Part shown: positions 15,780 to 24,659 of the stretch, piece after piece
Numbering within the stretch: the first letter of the stretch is position 1
Layout: every line of letters starts with the position of its first letter
Origin: Thioalkalivibrio thiocyanodenitrificans ARhD 1
GTDB taxonomy: Bacteria; Pseudomonadota; Gammaproteobacteria; Ectothiorhodospirales; Ectothiorhodospiraceae
Length of the DNA: 64,000 bases
Reading direction: 5' to 3'
NCBI RefSeq assembly: GCF_000378965.1
Contig: NZ_KB900537.1
Coordinates: 237,690-301,689, forward strand
Position numbers and translations under genes: made by a program
The notes under the pieces: model-generated
What the model was told of the DNA's origin: nothing
The model's database searches: none
What the model saw: the letters and a program-made list of their open reading frames with translations, nothing else

Positions 15780-15810
15780 CCCGGCGACTGTTGCGCCGGG
15801 GGTTTGTGTT
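15780..15810 (+). terminator. Rho-independent terminator
   Basis: CCCGGCG-ACTGTTG-CGCCGGG stem followed by GGTTTGTGTTTG after the secreted protein gene. Confidence 0.75.
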
Positions 15811-15876
15811 TGCTCTCTCCACACGGCTAAAGCAGGGGCTGCCCGCGCCAGTTCGGCGATATTGCACATAGAAGAA

Positions 15877-15898
15877 AAGGCCCCGCTTGCGCAGGGCC
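15877..15898 (-). terminator. Weak terminator
   Basis: GGCCC-GCGCAAGC-GGGGCC-like hairpin followed by TTTTCTTCT on the minus strand, after the DUF411 gene. Confidence 0.45.
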
Positions 15899-15950
15899 GG
15901 AATGGCGGGGCGCGTGGCTCAACCGATCGAGAGATGCAAGGAGTGCCTGC

Positions 15951-16439
15951 TCACCGGCGCTCGAAGACGTAGGTGGAGCCGTCGTGGTTGATCGCGAGCA
16001 CCTCATAGCGCTCGCTGTAAGGGCCTTCCATGCCGGGGGAGCCCATAGGCATGCCGGGCAGCGCAAGGCCGCGGATATCGGGGCTCTCGGCCACCAGCCT
16101 GGAGATAATGTCCGCCGGCACATGGCCTTCGACCACATAATCCCCGATCACAGCGGTATGGCAGGACTGGTAGCGCGCCGCGACGCCATGCTCGGCCTTG
16201 ATCGGCTGGAGATCGAAGGTGTTGTTCTCCTTGACCGAGAACCCGGCCTCGCGCACATGATCGATCCATCCTCCGCAACACCCGCAGGTGGGGCTCTTGT
16301 AGACGATCATGTCGGCGGCCTGGGTGGTCTTGATTGCGCCCACGCCCAGGGCCCCTGCGATCAGCATGGCGCCGATCAGGCCCTTGGCTTGGGGCGAGAA
16401 ATGGCGTGCGTGCGTACGTGCGGACCTTGCCTTGCTCAT
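15951..16439 (-). CDS. DUF411 / CopG-type periplasmic metal-binding protein, 162 aa
   Basis: Members of this family sit in copper-resistance clusters and are thought to bind Cu or a related metal in the periplasm. The start MSKARSARTHARH follows CAGGAGG. An N-terminal membrane segment (LIGAMLIAGALGVGAIKTTQ) probably acts as signal peptide with cleavage near TQAAD. The core has the signature YKSPTCGCCGGWIDH, then SCHTAVIGDYVVEGHVPAD and the Met-rich LALPGMPMGSPGMEG. It is a single gene here with no copper oxidase or pump nearby. Confidence 0.92.
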   Translation of the reverse strand: MSKARSARTHARHFSPQAKGLIGAMLIAGALGVGAIKTTQAADMIVYKSPTCGCCGGWIDHVREAGFSVKENNTFDLQPIKAEHGVAARYQSCHTAVIGDYVVEGHVPADIISRLVAESPDIRGLALPGMPMGSPGMEGPYSERYEVLAINHDGSTYVFERR

Positions 16440-16544
16440 GAGATTGCCTCCTGCGCTTGATTTGCGCAATTTTGATGAAAATCAGAACGAAAACCGGCCG
16501 AAAGACCCACCAGATCCCTAGCGCGCCTCTTGCCCAGCTCTACC

Positions 16545-16555
16545 TGTGTAGCGAG
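16545..16555 (-). promoter_or_regulatory. Promoter-like motif TGTGTAGCGAG
   Basis: Variant of the shared motif (CTCGCTACACA), about 106 bases before the DUF411 gene. Confidence 0.4.
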
Positions 16556-16728
16556 CGCGAAGACGGGTCTTGCACTGCCAGCGCACCCGGGCGCACCCGC
16601 AGGGCCCTGTGGGGGCATCTTTCGGCCTCGCGGATCAACGCATCTCGGCCCGCGCCGCCAGGGACTGCGCCTGTCTCTCTGGTTCAGGTACACTCGACCC
16701 GAGCGACAAGGGGAGGGGTATAAAGGCC

Positions 16729-17967
16729 ATGGCAAAGGCTCGGATCAGCAAAGAGAGAAGGAGGCAGGCTGAGCTTCGAGGCGCGGCAATTCTGTACACA
16801 ATGGCGTTTCACATAATGGGAGAACGCGAGGAAGACGAGCCCTTACTGTCTCTCGAGGGCGGGCTTCTCAACCTCATCACCGAATGCTTTGATAAGTTAG
16901 GCGACGCACCGATCCACATAGCCATAGATATGGCCTACAGCGAGGCCGAGCCTCTCGTCGCCAAGGAGCTCAGTAACGCCGCTGACCTGGTAACCGACAT
17001 GCTCGCTTTTTCGCCATCCGATAATGAGGCCTGCGGGTATGACGAGATGTATCTGCATCTTTTCGTCGCGCCGGTCACGATGATCCTCTCCCGGAGCGAT
17101 GCCACCGAGAACATCAACCAGGAGACCATCCTCACGCCTCTTTTCGAAAAGCTTGAAGCGTCCCTTCAATCGAGCGCCTTGCTGGGCCCTGAAGACTCGG
17201 TGCAGCTCGTACCGTACCTGTACCACAACACGGAGATCGAGAAGATCGGCTGGACGGACACCTTGAAGTTGGCCAGCGCAGTACGCTCCAAAAAGAGGGC
17301 GTCCCGCTCTAAGCGCGCGCTCCATCAGACAGGCTGGCCGCGCGACAGCCTCCTGCACGACGGAGAAGACTACACCCTCTTATGCTTCATTGTCGGCGCC
17401 CATATCAATCCGTTCCTGGACATCTCACTCGCCTCCGAGACGCAATGGGATGCGGAGCATCAGACACATCGTCCTGGAGAGCCGGCGCTGGCATGGTCGA
17501 GAGAGGCGGCGTGTATCGTTGAGCAGGCGCTCTGCGAGTGTTTGCCTATAGATCAGTGCTTTGTGGCGCCTCCTTTGTGTTTTCATGCGGGCATTAGAAG
17601 CAGCATCGCATCCTTCCGAAACCTGCCGCTCCTACTGCTATTGAGCGCTCTCTCGGAGGAGGGTTGCGACATGAGACATCTGCGCGCCGTCGTTGCGCAC
17701 GCCCGGGTAGGTGACGCGTCCGAAATCAGGACCATCCTGCTGCATGGAGACGGCCGCATGGCGGGCGGCAACACTCGCAAGGTGATGCCCCTGGAGAATC
17801 CGATGGATGTCGCCTGGCAGATACAATCCCTGCTCAATCGGCTCGATGTGATTGAGATCGACTTCATAGAGAATACGTATGAGGCGCAGCCCTTGGACGA
17901 AACCGAATGGAGAACCTTCGTCGCGTGGGCGCGTAGCAGAGGCGAACCGCCTGACACGCTGAACTGA
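16729..17967 (+). CDS. Unknown protein, 412 aa
   Basis: Function not recognised. The start MAKARISKERRRQAELRG was chosen for GGGGAGGGG upstream; a longer frame has no such site. It is mostly soluble and mixed alpha/beta, with a basic N-terminus and a Ser/Arg/Lys-rich stretch in the middle (VRSKKRASRSKRALHQTGW) that could touch nucleic acid. Late segments include LPLLLLLSALSEEGCDMRHL and GDASEIRTILLHGDGRM. Base composition is slightly lower in GC than neighbouring genes. It has no obvious partner. Confidence 0.75.
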   Translation: MAKARISKERRRQAELRGAAILYTMAFHIMGEREEDEPLLSLEGGLLNLITECFDKLGDAPIHIAIDMAYSEAEPLVAKELSNAADLVTDMLAFSPSDNEACGYDEMYLHLFVAPVTMILSRSDATENINQETILTPLFEKLEASLQSSALLGPEDSVQLVPYLYHNTEIEKIGWTDTLKLASAVRSKKRASRSKRALHQTGWPRDSLLHDGEDYTLLCFIVGAHINPFLDISLASETQWDAEHQTHRPGEPALAWSREAACIVEQALCECLPIDQCFVAPPLCFHAGIRSSIASFRNLPLLLLLSALSEEGCDMRHLRAVVAHARVGDASEIRTILLHGDGRMAGGNTRKVMPLENPMDVAWQIQSLLNRLDVIEIDFIENTYEAQPLDETEWRTFVAWARSRGEPPDTLN

Positions 17968-17968
17968 G

Positions 17969-17990
17969 CCGCCTCTCTCTTGGCGGTTGT
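17969..17990 (+). terminator. Short hairpin, possible terminator
   Basis: CCGCC-TCTCTCTT-GGCGG followed by TTGT, directly at the stop of the 412-aa gene. Confidence 0.4.
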
Positions 17991-18047
17991 CGGGGTTCTC
18001 TACAGAGCAACGCGATCATGTAGGGAGAGGGTGCCTAGAGGTCGACT

Positions 18048-18269
18048 TCAAGCGCCACATGACGGGCATCGCGGTGGCCCTGAAGGCACAACCACGCCGC
18101 ACAGCCGCAAAGCTACGCGGTTCGCAATAGTGTCTGGATACTCAAGACGGATAGTCCCGGTCTGGTAGTCCAGACGGTGCGATGGCGTAGGCAGTCGCCA
18201 CTCCTCGCTCTCGGGGCACTCCAAGACAAACATGTCCGACCGCCACCGATGTATTAGATATTCGTGCAT
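18048..18269 (-). CDS. Unknown small protein, 73 aa
   Basis: The start MHEYLIHRWRSDMFVLECP follows TGGAGGCGG. It contains EEWRLPTPSHRLDYQTGTIR and ends CPSCGA. Function not recognised. A frame twelve codons longer exists, but the binding site favours this start. Confidence 0.5.
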   Translation of the reverse strand: MHEYLIHRWRSDMFVLECPESEEWRLPTPSHRLDYQTGTIRLEYPDTIANRVALRLCGVVVPSGPPRCPSCGA

Positions 18270-18383
18270 ACCGCCTCCAATCAGAATGACTGCCCCGTCT
18301 GCCAAAGCCCCCTGGCACGCCGGCGACTAGCGCCCGACCTGACTGGTTGCCGTGGTTTTGGTCGACCGTGCGAGCACCTGCTC

Positions 18384-18701
18384 TCATTTGGCGTCATATA
18401 TCGCCTTGGCATCACCCGGCTGGATGGCTATGCCGTGCTCCCTGCAAAGATCGATCACGGCCACCAGTTCAGTGATCACCCTGGCCATGTCTTGTGAGTT
18501 CGTTGCGTCCGGCCCGGGACGAGCGTCTTTAAGCCCGAATTGCTGAGCCCTTGTGCTTGCCTGCGCCAGCTCGGTGCAGAGCTCTGTCAAGCACACCAGC
18601 AGGCGTTGCTTTACGCTCATTGCGTTGCGCTCGTCTGCACTGCCCGCCGGGATGTATCCGGTACGCTCGAGCTCTCCGATACCTTGAAACCTGCGCTCCA
18701 T
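18384..18701 (-). CDS. Unknown small helical protein, 105 aa
   Basis: Function not recognised. The start MERRFQGIGELERTG is preceded by GAGAGG. A longer form starting MHKEENFNERQ would begin inside the promoter motif and would have to be leaderless. The chain is largely helical (VKQRLLVCLTELCTELAQAS, DMARVITELVAVIDLCREHG). No membrane segment. Confidence 0.6.
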   Translation of the reverse strand: MERRFQGIGELERTGYIPAGSADERNAMSVKQRLLVCLTELCTELAQASTRAQQFGLKDARPGPDATNSQDMARVITELVAVIDLCREHGIAIQPGDAKAIYDAK

Positions 18702-18741
18702 CCTCGCTTGCCTCTCGTTGAAATTTTCTTCTTTGTGCATA

Positions 18742-18752
18742 TAGTGTAGCAC
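18742..18752 (-). promoter_or_regulatory. Promoter-like motif TAGTGTAGCAC
   Basis: Minus-strand GTGCTACACTA, about 41 bases before the preferred start of the 105-aa gene. Confidence 0.45.
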
Positions 18753-19256
18753 GAGTGTTCTGGCTCAAGCGGCCAGATATTTTCACCAGGTAAGAACGGT
18801 GCCGCATCGATACTCGTCCGGGTAGGCAAGGTGCTGGCTGGCCATGCAAGGGATAGTCCCTCGCGATCGCTCCCTTATCGACGCCGTAGAACAGAATACT
18901 GCGCCCCGCCTCGTGCGCCGCTGCGGCGCGAGCGAGATCCGCCGGGGACGGTTTCGGGCGTACCGCTTCGCCCCCGCGCAGGCATTCCACCGGTGCGGCG
19001 GGCCCTGGTGTTGCAGTCGCCGGGGTTTTCTACATGGCAGGGCAGGGGCGCAATACCTCTCATGCGAGAGCAGGCCATCACACCCCGGCCCCCAACCTCC
19101 TTCAAAACACCCCGGGTTCAAGCCTGAGGCCCTGATGCGGCCTTTCGCAGTCTCGAGCGCGTGATGCCGGCCGGCTGAGCCGACTCGGTGCGCGGGAGGG
19201 CTCTTCCGGTGGGTGGTCCCGGGTCGGGGCGCGCGGACCCGCTCCACGGGGCTTTC
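18753..19256. other. GC-rich stretch without a credible gene
   Basis: Several open frames exist on both strands but have arginine/proline-rich shadow composition and no ribosome binding sites. The first copy of a repeated element begins at its right end. Confidence 0.5.
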
Positions 19257-19377
19257 CGGAAGGCCCCTCGGGCAATAGGAGCCCGGGAACACCTAAACTG
19301 GCATCGGCTAAAGGGACAGAAAGCAGGCGGGACGGGCTGGGATTTCGGGACTTTCTTAGTATCCGGCGACAGCCGGG
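19257..19377 (+). repeat. Dispersed conserved element, copy 1
   Basis: About 120 bases containing AATAGGAGCCCGGGAAC, CTGGCATCGGCTAAAGGGAC and GGGATTTCGGGACTTTCTTA, ending in a CCGGC-GACA-GCCGG hairpin. Three further copies lie in the C-rich island at 59-60.6 kb. Differences between copies fall at all codon positions, so it is unlikely to be protein-coding. A structured RNA or miniature mobile element is possible. Confidence 0.75.
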
Positions 19378-19435
19378 CCCAGAGGCCTCCTTGCGGCCCT
19401 CCAGGGCCGGGGCGCCCATCAGGGGCTCTCGGGGC

Positions 19436-19467
19436 AAAGAAAAACCGCGGACTTGAACGCCCGCGGG
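19436..19467 (-). terminator. Rho-independent terminator
   Basis: CCGCGG stem halves around CGTTCAAGT-type loop, followed on the minus strand by TTTTTCTTTG, after the 141-aa gene. Confidence 0.7.
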
Positions 19468-19476
19468 TGAAAAACA

Positions 19477-19902
19477 TCAGATAAGACGGGCTACCGCCTC
19501 GCTCAGCTGGTTGTGGTCGTAGCGGCCTTGATCGAGCAGATACCCGATCTGGCCACGTGGCCCGCTGTTGTTGAGGGCCGCGGCCTGGCGGCCGGCAACA
19601 TCGAGATCGGCCTCAGCAGGCGCTTCTCCAGCATTGGCGCGCACCGAGATCGCTTCGGCGTCTCGCGCCTCGCAGACCAGCTCATCGAGCGCCTCCTGAA
19701 GCTCCTCGGGGTCGAGCTCCTTATGATCGAGCACCCCGACGACGCTCACGCAATCAAGCCGCGAGTCCCAGTACAGGCCCATCAGCCGGCGAAATATCGC
19801 GTCAGGGGTTTCCTGGTAGGCCAGGGTGGCGCCAAGCTCCACTCGTTCCTCGCCGTCCCCACGCGCCGTCAACTTGACGATCCCAGTCAACAAGTCACTC
19901 AT
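19477..19902 (-). CDS. Unknown acidic protein, 141 aa
   Basis: Function not recognised. The start MSDLLTGIVKLTARGDGEER follows AGAGGAG. It contains LAYQETPDAIFRRLMGLYWD and a helical DPEELQEALDELVCEARDAE, and ends YLLDQGRYDHNQLSEAVARL. Bounded by a promoter motif and a terminator. Confidence 0.72.
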   Translation of the reverse strand: MSDLLTGIVKLTARGDGEERVELGATLAYQETPDAIFRRLMGLYWDSRLDCVSVVGVLDHKELDPEELQEALDELVCEARDAEAISVRANAGEAPAEADLDVAGRQAAALNNSGPRGQIGYLLDQGRYDHNQLSEAVARLI

Positions 19903-19941
19903 CGTTTTCTCCTCTGTCCTCATCCAGACATCTTGCCTGAA

Positions 19942-19952
19942 GGGTATAGGTA
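19942..19952 (-). promoter_or_regulatory. Promoter-like motif GGGTATAGGTA
   Basis: Minus-strand TACCTATACCC, 40 bases before the 141-aa gene. Confidence 0.55.
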
Positions 19953-20082
19953 CCCAGACCTGCGCCCGTGGCGCACCGCTACCCCCTGGAGTGATCGAGA
20001 AGTGCGCTGGATTTGCTACACGGTTGAAGCGCACACGTCCCGCCGGCGGCGGTGAGCGCCCAACCCCTTAAATTAACCCTGG

Positions 20083-20406
20083 ATGCTCATGACACCGGAA
20101 CAGAAAGACAGAAAGGCGCGTATCGAGGACTTCATCACCGCGGTGTGCCGGCGCCAGAGACAGGCGCTGCTGTTGTTTGCTCTGCTGGCGCTCGCGTACC
20201 TGGCCCTGCGTGCAGCCCTGCCCACCCCGGCCGAGATCGCCGCGCCGCCCGCATCCGTGCTTGGCGTGGTTGTATCGCACGCCCCACTTGTCGTGATGGC
20301 CACCATGGCGTCTCTGGTGCTGCTGATGCAGCAGCTCATTATTCGCACCGCCCGAGGGTGGTTGGCGGAGTTGCCCGCCGATCAAGCCAAGGATCGCTCC
20401 ATCTGA
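20083..20406 (+). CDS. Small membrane protein, 107 aa
   Basis: Two predicted membrane helices (ALLLFALLALAYLALRAAL and VVMATMASLVLLMQQLII) separated by a periplasmic or cytoplasmic loop. The N-terminus is charged (EQKDRKARIEDFITAVCRRQ). It could start here or two codons later at MTPEQ. Its 3' end overlaps the end of the convergent helicase gene by 25 bases. Function unknown. Confidence 0.65.
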   Translation: MLMTPEQKDRKARIEDFITAVCRRQRQALLLFALLALAYLALRAALPTPAEIAAPPASVLGVVVSHAPLVVMATMASLVLLMQQLIIRTARGWLAELPADQAKDRSI

Positions 20407-22274
20407 GCAGCTGCCGCATCCAACACCTCCATGCGCACCGGCCGCCCGTAGAGCAGGTCATCCTCGCCTGACTGGCGATCGGCATCCGAGCGAAGGCTCC
20501 CGTAGCCGCGCAGCTCAAGGTCCCGGCGTGCGATCTCAAACCCATCGGTTGTCTCAAGCATCACCCGCAGGCGCTGCATGGACTTCTCCTTAGGTCTTTC
20601 GCGCAAGAACATCGAAAAGTACCCGGCGCCGCCGTGGCGCGCGGCCCGCCCGCGGATCTGGTGCAGCTGCGTCAGCCCCAGGCGCTGGGGCTCAATCACG
20701 ACCACATGGCGGATCCGCGGCAGATCTAGCCCCACCTCGGCCACGGTGGTGGCCACCAGGATGTCAGCCTTCCCGCCCTTGAGGGCATCGATCGCGTCCT
20801 GCTTGTCCGCATCGGACATGCCGGCATGGGCAAGGCGCACGCGATCCGGGAAGAGCTGCGCCCATTGCTCGTAGGCGCCTTCCGCGCTGCGGCGCTCCTC
20901 GCCGTCTTTGAGCGGGTAGATCACCAGGACCTGGCCGCCCCTGGAGATGGTGGCCCGAATCGACTCCATGAGCTTCGCGCGCTCCTCGGGCTCCCAGATA
21001 CGGCTTCGGATGTGCTTCTCGGTATGGGCCTGGGTGAGCTTTGAGACGTCCCAGACGCCATAGCGGATGAGCGCCATCGAGCGCGGGATGCAGGTGCCGG
21101 AGACCTCCAGCAGATGCACGCCACCCTCGGTGAGCTTTTCGCGCTGCTCGCGGCTGAACTTTTGCTGCTCATCGACCACCACCAGGTCCAGCTTGCCGAG
21201 ATCGCGAAAGAGAAGCGCGGTGGTGCCGATCAGGATGCGCGCCTGCTCGGCGCCCTGGCTATCATCGCCGGTCACGAGCATCGTGGCCAGGTCCGGCCAA
21301 CAGGCGCGGATCTGCTCGGCGACCTGCGCGGCCAGCGGCTGGGTGGGGGCGAGGATCGCCGCCCGACCGCCGTGGTCTGCGACCGCAGCCGCCGCCGCGG
21401 CATAAACGAAGGTCTTGCCGGTACCGACATCGCCCGAGAGGATCCGCCGCATGGGGGCCGCCTGGCGCATATCCTCGACGATCTCCTCGACCGCTTGCTG
21501 CTGCTCATCGGTCAAGGGGTAGAGGAGCCGGCTGATACGCTCGCGCACCCGCTCGGGATCGGCGGGGATCGCGCGCGCCTGTGCGCGCACCGGGTGGCTT
21601 GCGTGCGCCTCGGATACGGCCACCATGGCTACGAGACGCTCGATCGCCTCCTGAGCCTGTCTGCCGTGGCTCAGGCGCCTCGGGAGATGCGCGGTCAGCA
21701 GCGCCCGCCTCAGGTCCCGGATGCCTGCGTGCGCCAGCACGGCCTCGGGGTCTGCGTGCGCGCTCATGCGCTCCTGCAACCGGGCCTGTGCCTCAGGAAG
21801 GATCTCAGGCAGCAGGGCCAGCACACGCTCGCGCACGCTCTCGGGCTTGATGACACGCTTCTTGCCCGGGTAGCGCGGGCACAGCCTTCCAATCCACTCA
21901 GGGGGCACGATCTCGGCCTGATTGAGATACCAGCGCTCGGAGAACTTCGCCGGTGCGCCGGCCACGGTGATGGGGGTCCCGGCGCTCAGCAGTTCTGCGG
22001 TTTCGCGGTGATCGCCAAAAAGGGTGAATCCGACATGCGTGCCGCCGGCGTCTTCGACCGTTGCCCGCAGGCGCGGTACGCCTTTATGGAAGTCCGTGGT
22101 CGCGTCAAACGCCATGCGCCCACGCAGCACGATGCGCTCAGCGGGGTGAAAACGCTCGGTGACCGCACGGTAGTCGATCCAGTCGAGCGGGAGAAGCAGA
22201 GCGACCTGCCACGGCTCCTGCGGCCCGAGGGAGGTGATCCTGCCCAGTTTGTTGTGGTTGTTCTTCTTCGGCAT
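20382..22274 (-). CDS. RecG-like superfamily 2 DNA helicase, 630 aa
   Basis: ATP-driven helicase related to RecG, which remodels stalled forks and branched DNA. An OB-like region precedes the helicase core. Walker A is LSGDVGTGKTFVYAAAA. Motif II is VVVDEQQKFSREQ, with DEQQ where RecG has DEQH. VTGTCIPRS-type motif III appears as EVSGTCIPRSMALI. Motifs V and VI are ILVATTVAEVGLDLP and LHQIRGRAARHGGAGY. At 630 aa it is about 60 residues shorter than chromosomal RecG, and QIRGRAAR replaces the usual QLRGRVGR, so it is a diverged plasmid form. It is preceded by a promoter-like motif and probably acts in plasmid replication or repair. Confidence 0.88.
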   Translation of the reverse strand: MPKKNNHNKLGRITSLGPQEPWQVALLLPLDWIDYRAVTERFHPAERIVLRGRMAFDATTDFHKGVPRLRATVEDAGGTHVGFTLFGDHRETAELLSAGTPITVAGAPAKFSERWYLNQAEIVPPEWIGRLCPRYPGKKRVIKPESVRERVLALLPEILPEAQARLQERMSAHADPEAVLAHAGIRDLRRALLTAHLPRRLSHGRQAQEAIERLVAMVAVSEAHASHPVRAQARAIPADPERVRERISRLLYPLTDEQQQAVEEIVEDMRQAAPMRRILSGDVGTGKTFVYAAAAAAVADHGGRAAILAPTQPLAAQVAEQIRACWPDLATMLVTGDDSQGAEQARILIGTTALLFRDLGKLDLVVVDEQQKFSREQREKLTEGGVHLLEVSGTCIPRSMALIRYGVWDVSKLTQAHTEKHIRSRIWEPEERAKLMESIRATISRGGQVLVIYPLKDGEERRSAEGAYEQWAQLFPDRVRLAHAGMSDADKQDAIDALKGGKADILVATTVAEVGLDLPRIRHVVVIEPQRLGLTQLHQIRGRAARHGGAGYFSMFLRERPKEKSMQRLRVMLETTDGFEIARRDLELRGYGSLRSDADRQSGEDDLLYGRPVRMEVLDAAAAQMERSLA

Positions 22275-22332
22275 AGTTTGACTTCTTCTGCTTCTGCTTC
22301 TACTTGACGCGAAAGGCTCTTCGCGCCTTCAA

Positions 22333-22344
22333 AGGTATAGCTAA
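22333..22344 (-). promoter_or_regulatory. Promoter-like motif AGGTATAGCTAA
   Basis: Minus-strand TTAGCTATACCT, about 60 bases before the RecG-like gene. Confidence 0.6.
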
Positions 22345-22528
22345 TCGGCGCGCGCGGCGCGCGATCGATTCAGTGTTCGCTTTCAGGCGCTGAGCTCAGT
22401 CTGGCAACGATTCGCTCCAGCGCGCTATCGCCCAGGCCGGTCACGCCTTCCTCGGCGAGAACGCAAGGCGCGACAACCCTGCGCATGTGGCGCGCCACAT
22501 CCTCGGGCACACGCCGGATCCCGTCACG

Positions 22529-22690
22529 TCACTCGTATATCCTGGATTGGTAAATCCGCCGGCCGAGCGCCCGCGACAGATCCCGCACCGCATCGGCGAG
22601 CGTCCTGTCCCCGCCCCGGGTCTCGACCCAGATCCACAGTGTCACGAGGTCGAGAACGTCTGAGGGGATTCGTGGAGGGTTGCGGGTCAT
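22529..22690 (-). CDS. Possible small protein, 53 aa
   Basis: MTRNPPRIPSDVLDLVTLWI then WVETRGGDRTLADAVRDLSR, ending RIYQSRIYE. It follows the 207-aa gene by 22 bases in the same direction with a weak AAAGAG site, so it may be its operon partner. Function unknown. Confidence 0.4.
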   Translation of the reverse strand: MTRNPPRIPSDVLDLVTLWIWVETRGGDRTLADAVRDLSRALGRRIYQSRIYE

Positions 22691-22712
22691 GGATCGAGTC
22701 TCTTTGAATAAT

Positions 22713-23336
22713 TCACAGATCCAGCAACAGCCGGCACGCCAGCTCGGGCAGGCTCGCCTGTGCGCTCGAGCGCTGATGCTCTTCGATCCAATCCTCGACC
22801 CGGGATCTCACCCCAAGTAGAGCACGCTCCTGCACAACGAAAATCGGCGCACCCGCGCTTGTCGGAACCATCATGATCCTGGTTCTCCCCTTCGCCCCAG
22901 ACTCTAAAATCAAGAGCGTCCCGATGCAGCCGAGAACGCCAGGTGCCTGCTCATCGTATTCGCGCACGACAAGCAGGCCTCCCCGCTTGTCTTTCTGTTG
23001 GCGTTCGCGCCCGCCCCGGCGAATCGTTGCTGTTCTAACCTTCTCCGCCGTCTCGGCCGTCAGCCTCCAATTGACAACCTCACCCCCGGCATCGTCCCCG
23101 CTCGACCTTGACCGCACCAGCGCGCCGATTTCGCCGGTCCGCTGGATCCATGTCGATTTCGTGTCTTTGAGCGCCAGGTCGTCCAGGCTGCGCAGCCGGG
23201 ACGGCGCGGGGGTGTACTCGAATACCAGGTATACGAGCAAATCCTCCAGGCGTCCGGTGCCGGTCGGAACATCAAACCATCGCCGCGCGCGGTGAATACT
23301 CCCCTTATCATGCTGCGCATTGATAAGGGGCTTCAT
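22713..23336 (-). CDS. Unknown protein whose 5' end is inside the IS605 element, up to 207 aa
   Basis: The frame begins MKPLINAQHDKG within the end hairpin of the adjacent insertion element and overlaps the end of tnpB by 29 bases. The first dozen residues are therefore probably not original, and the gene may be 5'-truncated by the insertion or start later. The body (FDVPTGTGRLEDLLVYLVFE, TAETAEKVRTATIRRGGRER, LLVVREYDEQAPGVLGCIGT) looks like real coding sequence but is not recognised. No ribosome binding site is evident. Confidence 0.55.
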   Translation of the reverse strand: MKPLINAQHDKGSIHRARRWFDVPTGTGRLEDLLVYLVFEYTPAPSRLRSLDDLALKDTKSTWIQRTGEIGALVRSRSSGDDAGGEVVNWRLTAETAEKVRTATIRRGGRERQQKDKRGGLLVVREYDEQAPGVLGCIGTLLILESGAKGRTRIMMVPTSAGAPIFVVQERALLGVRSRVEDWIEEHQRSSAQASLPELACRLLLDL

Positions 23337-24645
23337 GCTCTCGCTGCCAAAGCGTTGAGAGCGTGACCGGTATTCTCGGTTTACCGGAGGAGCTTCTGTC
23401 CTCCGACAACTGCCCGTCCTTGCGGCGGGTCAGTTTAAGTTTCCAGGCCCAGTAGCGAGCCGCAATGTTGTAACTGGCGTTGAGATCACAGTTGTAACGC
23501 TTTCCGGTGGTGAAGGTGGCCAGTTCATACTGCTTCGGATCGCGCTTGAGCTTCCCGGACCCGTCGAAGGCCCAGGAGGAGGTGCCCTTGGCATAGACAT
23601 ACTCCACGCGCCCACCGGCCTCAGTGAACTTCGCCTCGATCAGATCGGCGAGTCTGCGATGCAGCCAGCCGTGAAATCTCTGGCGAAGCGATGAGCGCCT
23701 GGTGCCGGCCTTTGGTCGCCACCCCTTGAGGTGCTCCAGCACGATAACCTCGGCGCCATGCTCCAGGGCAAAGCCGACGAGCCGCCTGGACGTGATCTGA
23801 GCGATCTGCTCGTTGATGTGCCTGGTCTTTCGGTACATGCCCCGACAAAACCCCTTTGACAGCTTGGCGGTCTTTCTAGCCTTGCCGCGAATCAGGGTGC
23901 AACGCTTGTTGCGGCGGTCTATGTCCGCGGCCGGATGGAGAAACCTCCTGGCCACGACAGTGCCGCCTGATGAAACGATACTGGCCGTGGCCAGCGTATT
24001 GATGCCGATATCGACAGCGCACGCCCGCTCAGTCGAAGGCAGCTGTTCGGGTTTAAGCTCTACCGGTACCGACAAGTAGCAACGACGATTTACTACCAAA
24101 GCGGGCGATTTAACAGCGCCCAGCAGGTGGCGCTGGCGCACGCGCTTGATCTGAACATCGTGCCACAGCCACTCCCGCCCATCCCATAACTTGAGGCTTG
24201 CCACGGTGAAATCTTCATTGAACTTGATCTGCTGACCTCGATACATGGCCGGATAGCAACCGGAAACAGGATTGAACGCGGGAGGGCGTGCATCCGAGCA
24301 CTTGCGATCACCGTCGAGCCACGCCCCGTAGCGGGTCAGATAGCTCGACACCTGGCCTTTGACGAACTCGATGGCCGCCCGGCGCAGGTAGGAGGGAAAC
24401 TTGTAAAAGCGCCGGGTGAAGTAGTGGTGGCGCGGCTTTGGGTTTTTCATCGTGGGGTGGATCAGTCGCTCGACGGCCGCGGCAAAGCTCGGCGCCCGGC
24501 ACAGCGCCGGCCAGTTGCTCAGCACCACAATCGATAGCGCGCGACAGAACGCGCGATACTCAGCCAGCGTGAGGCGCATCAGGTGTCGCTGCTGCGCGGT
24601 GGCTTGCAAAGGCCACTTGTCGGAGCGTATTATCTTTCTTGTCAT
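23308..24645 (-). CDS. tnpB: IS605-type TnpB (RuvC-like RNA-guided nuclease family), 445 aa, zinc finger lost
   Basis: TnpB proteins are RNA-guided nucleases that help keep the element at its site. The start MTRKIIRSDKWPLQAT was chosen by family pattern; longer frames are not supported. An N-terminal helical DNA-contact region runs to about residue 190. RuvC-I is CAVDIGINTLATA, RuvC-II is AEVIVLEHLKGW, and RuvC-III is YNCDLNASYNIAARYW. The usual CxxC...CxxC finger between II and III is absent, replaced by GTSSWAFDGSGKLKRDPKQY, a variant I have seen in one TnpB branch. The gene runs away from tnpA and ends in a hairpin where its guide RNA would be expected to form. Confidence 0.9.
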   Translation of the reverse strand: MTRKIIRSDKWPLQATAQQRHLMRLTLAEYRAFCRALSIVVLSNWPALCRAPSFAAAVERLIHPTMKNPKPRHHYFTRRFYKFPSYLRRAAIEFVKGQVSSYLTRYGAWLDGDRKCSDARPPAFNPVSGCYPAMYRGQQIKFNEDFTVASLKLWDGREWLWHDVQIKRVRQRHLLGAVKSPALVVNRRCYLSVPVELKPEQLPSTERACAVDIGINTLATASIVSSGGTVVARRFLHPAADIDRRNKRCTLIRGKARKTAKLSKGFCRGMYRKTRHINEQIAQITSRRLVGFALEHGAEVIVLEHLKGWRPKAGTRRSSLRQRFHGWLHRRLADLIEAKFTEAGGRVEYVYAKGTSSWAFDGSGKLKRDPKQYELATFTTGKRYNCDLNASYNIAARYWAWKLKLTRRKDGQLSEDRSSSGKPRIPVTLSTLWQREHEAPYQCAA

Positions 24646-24659
24646 CAATAGTATTGTAG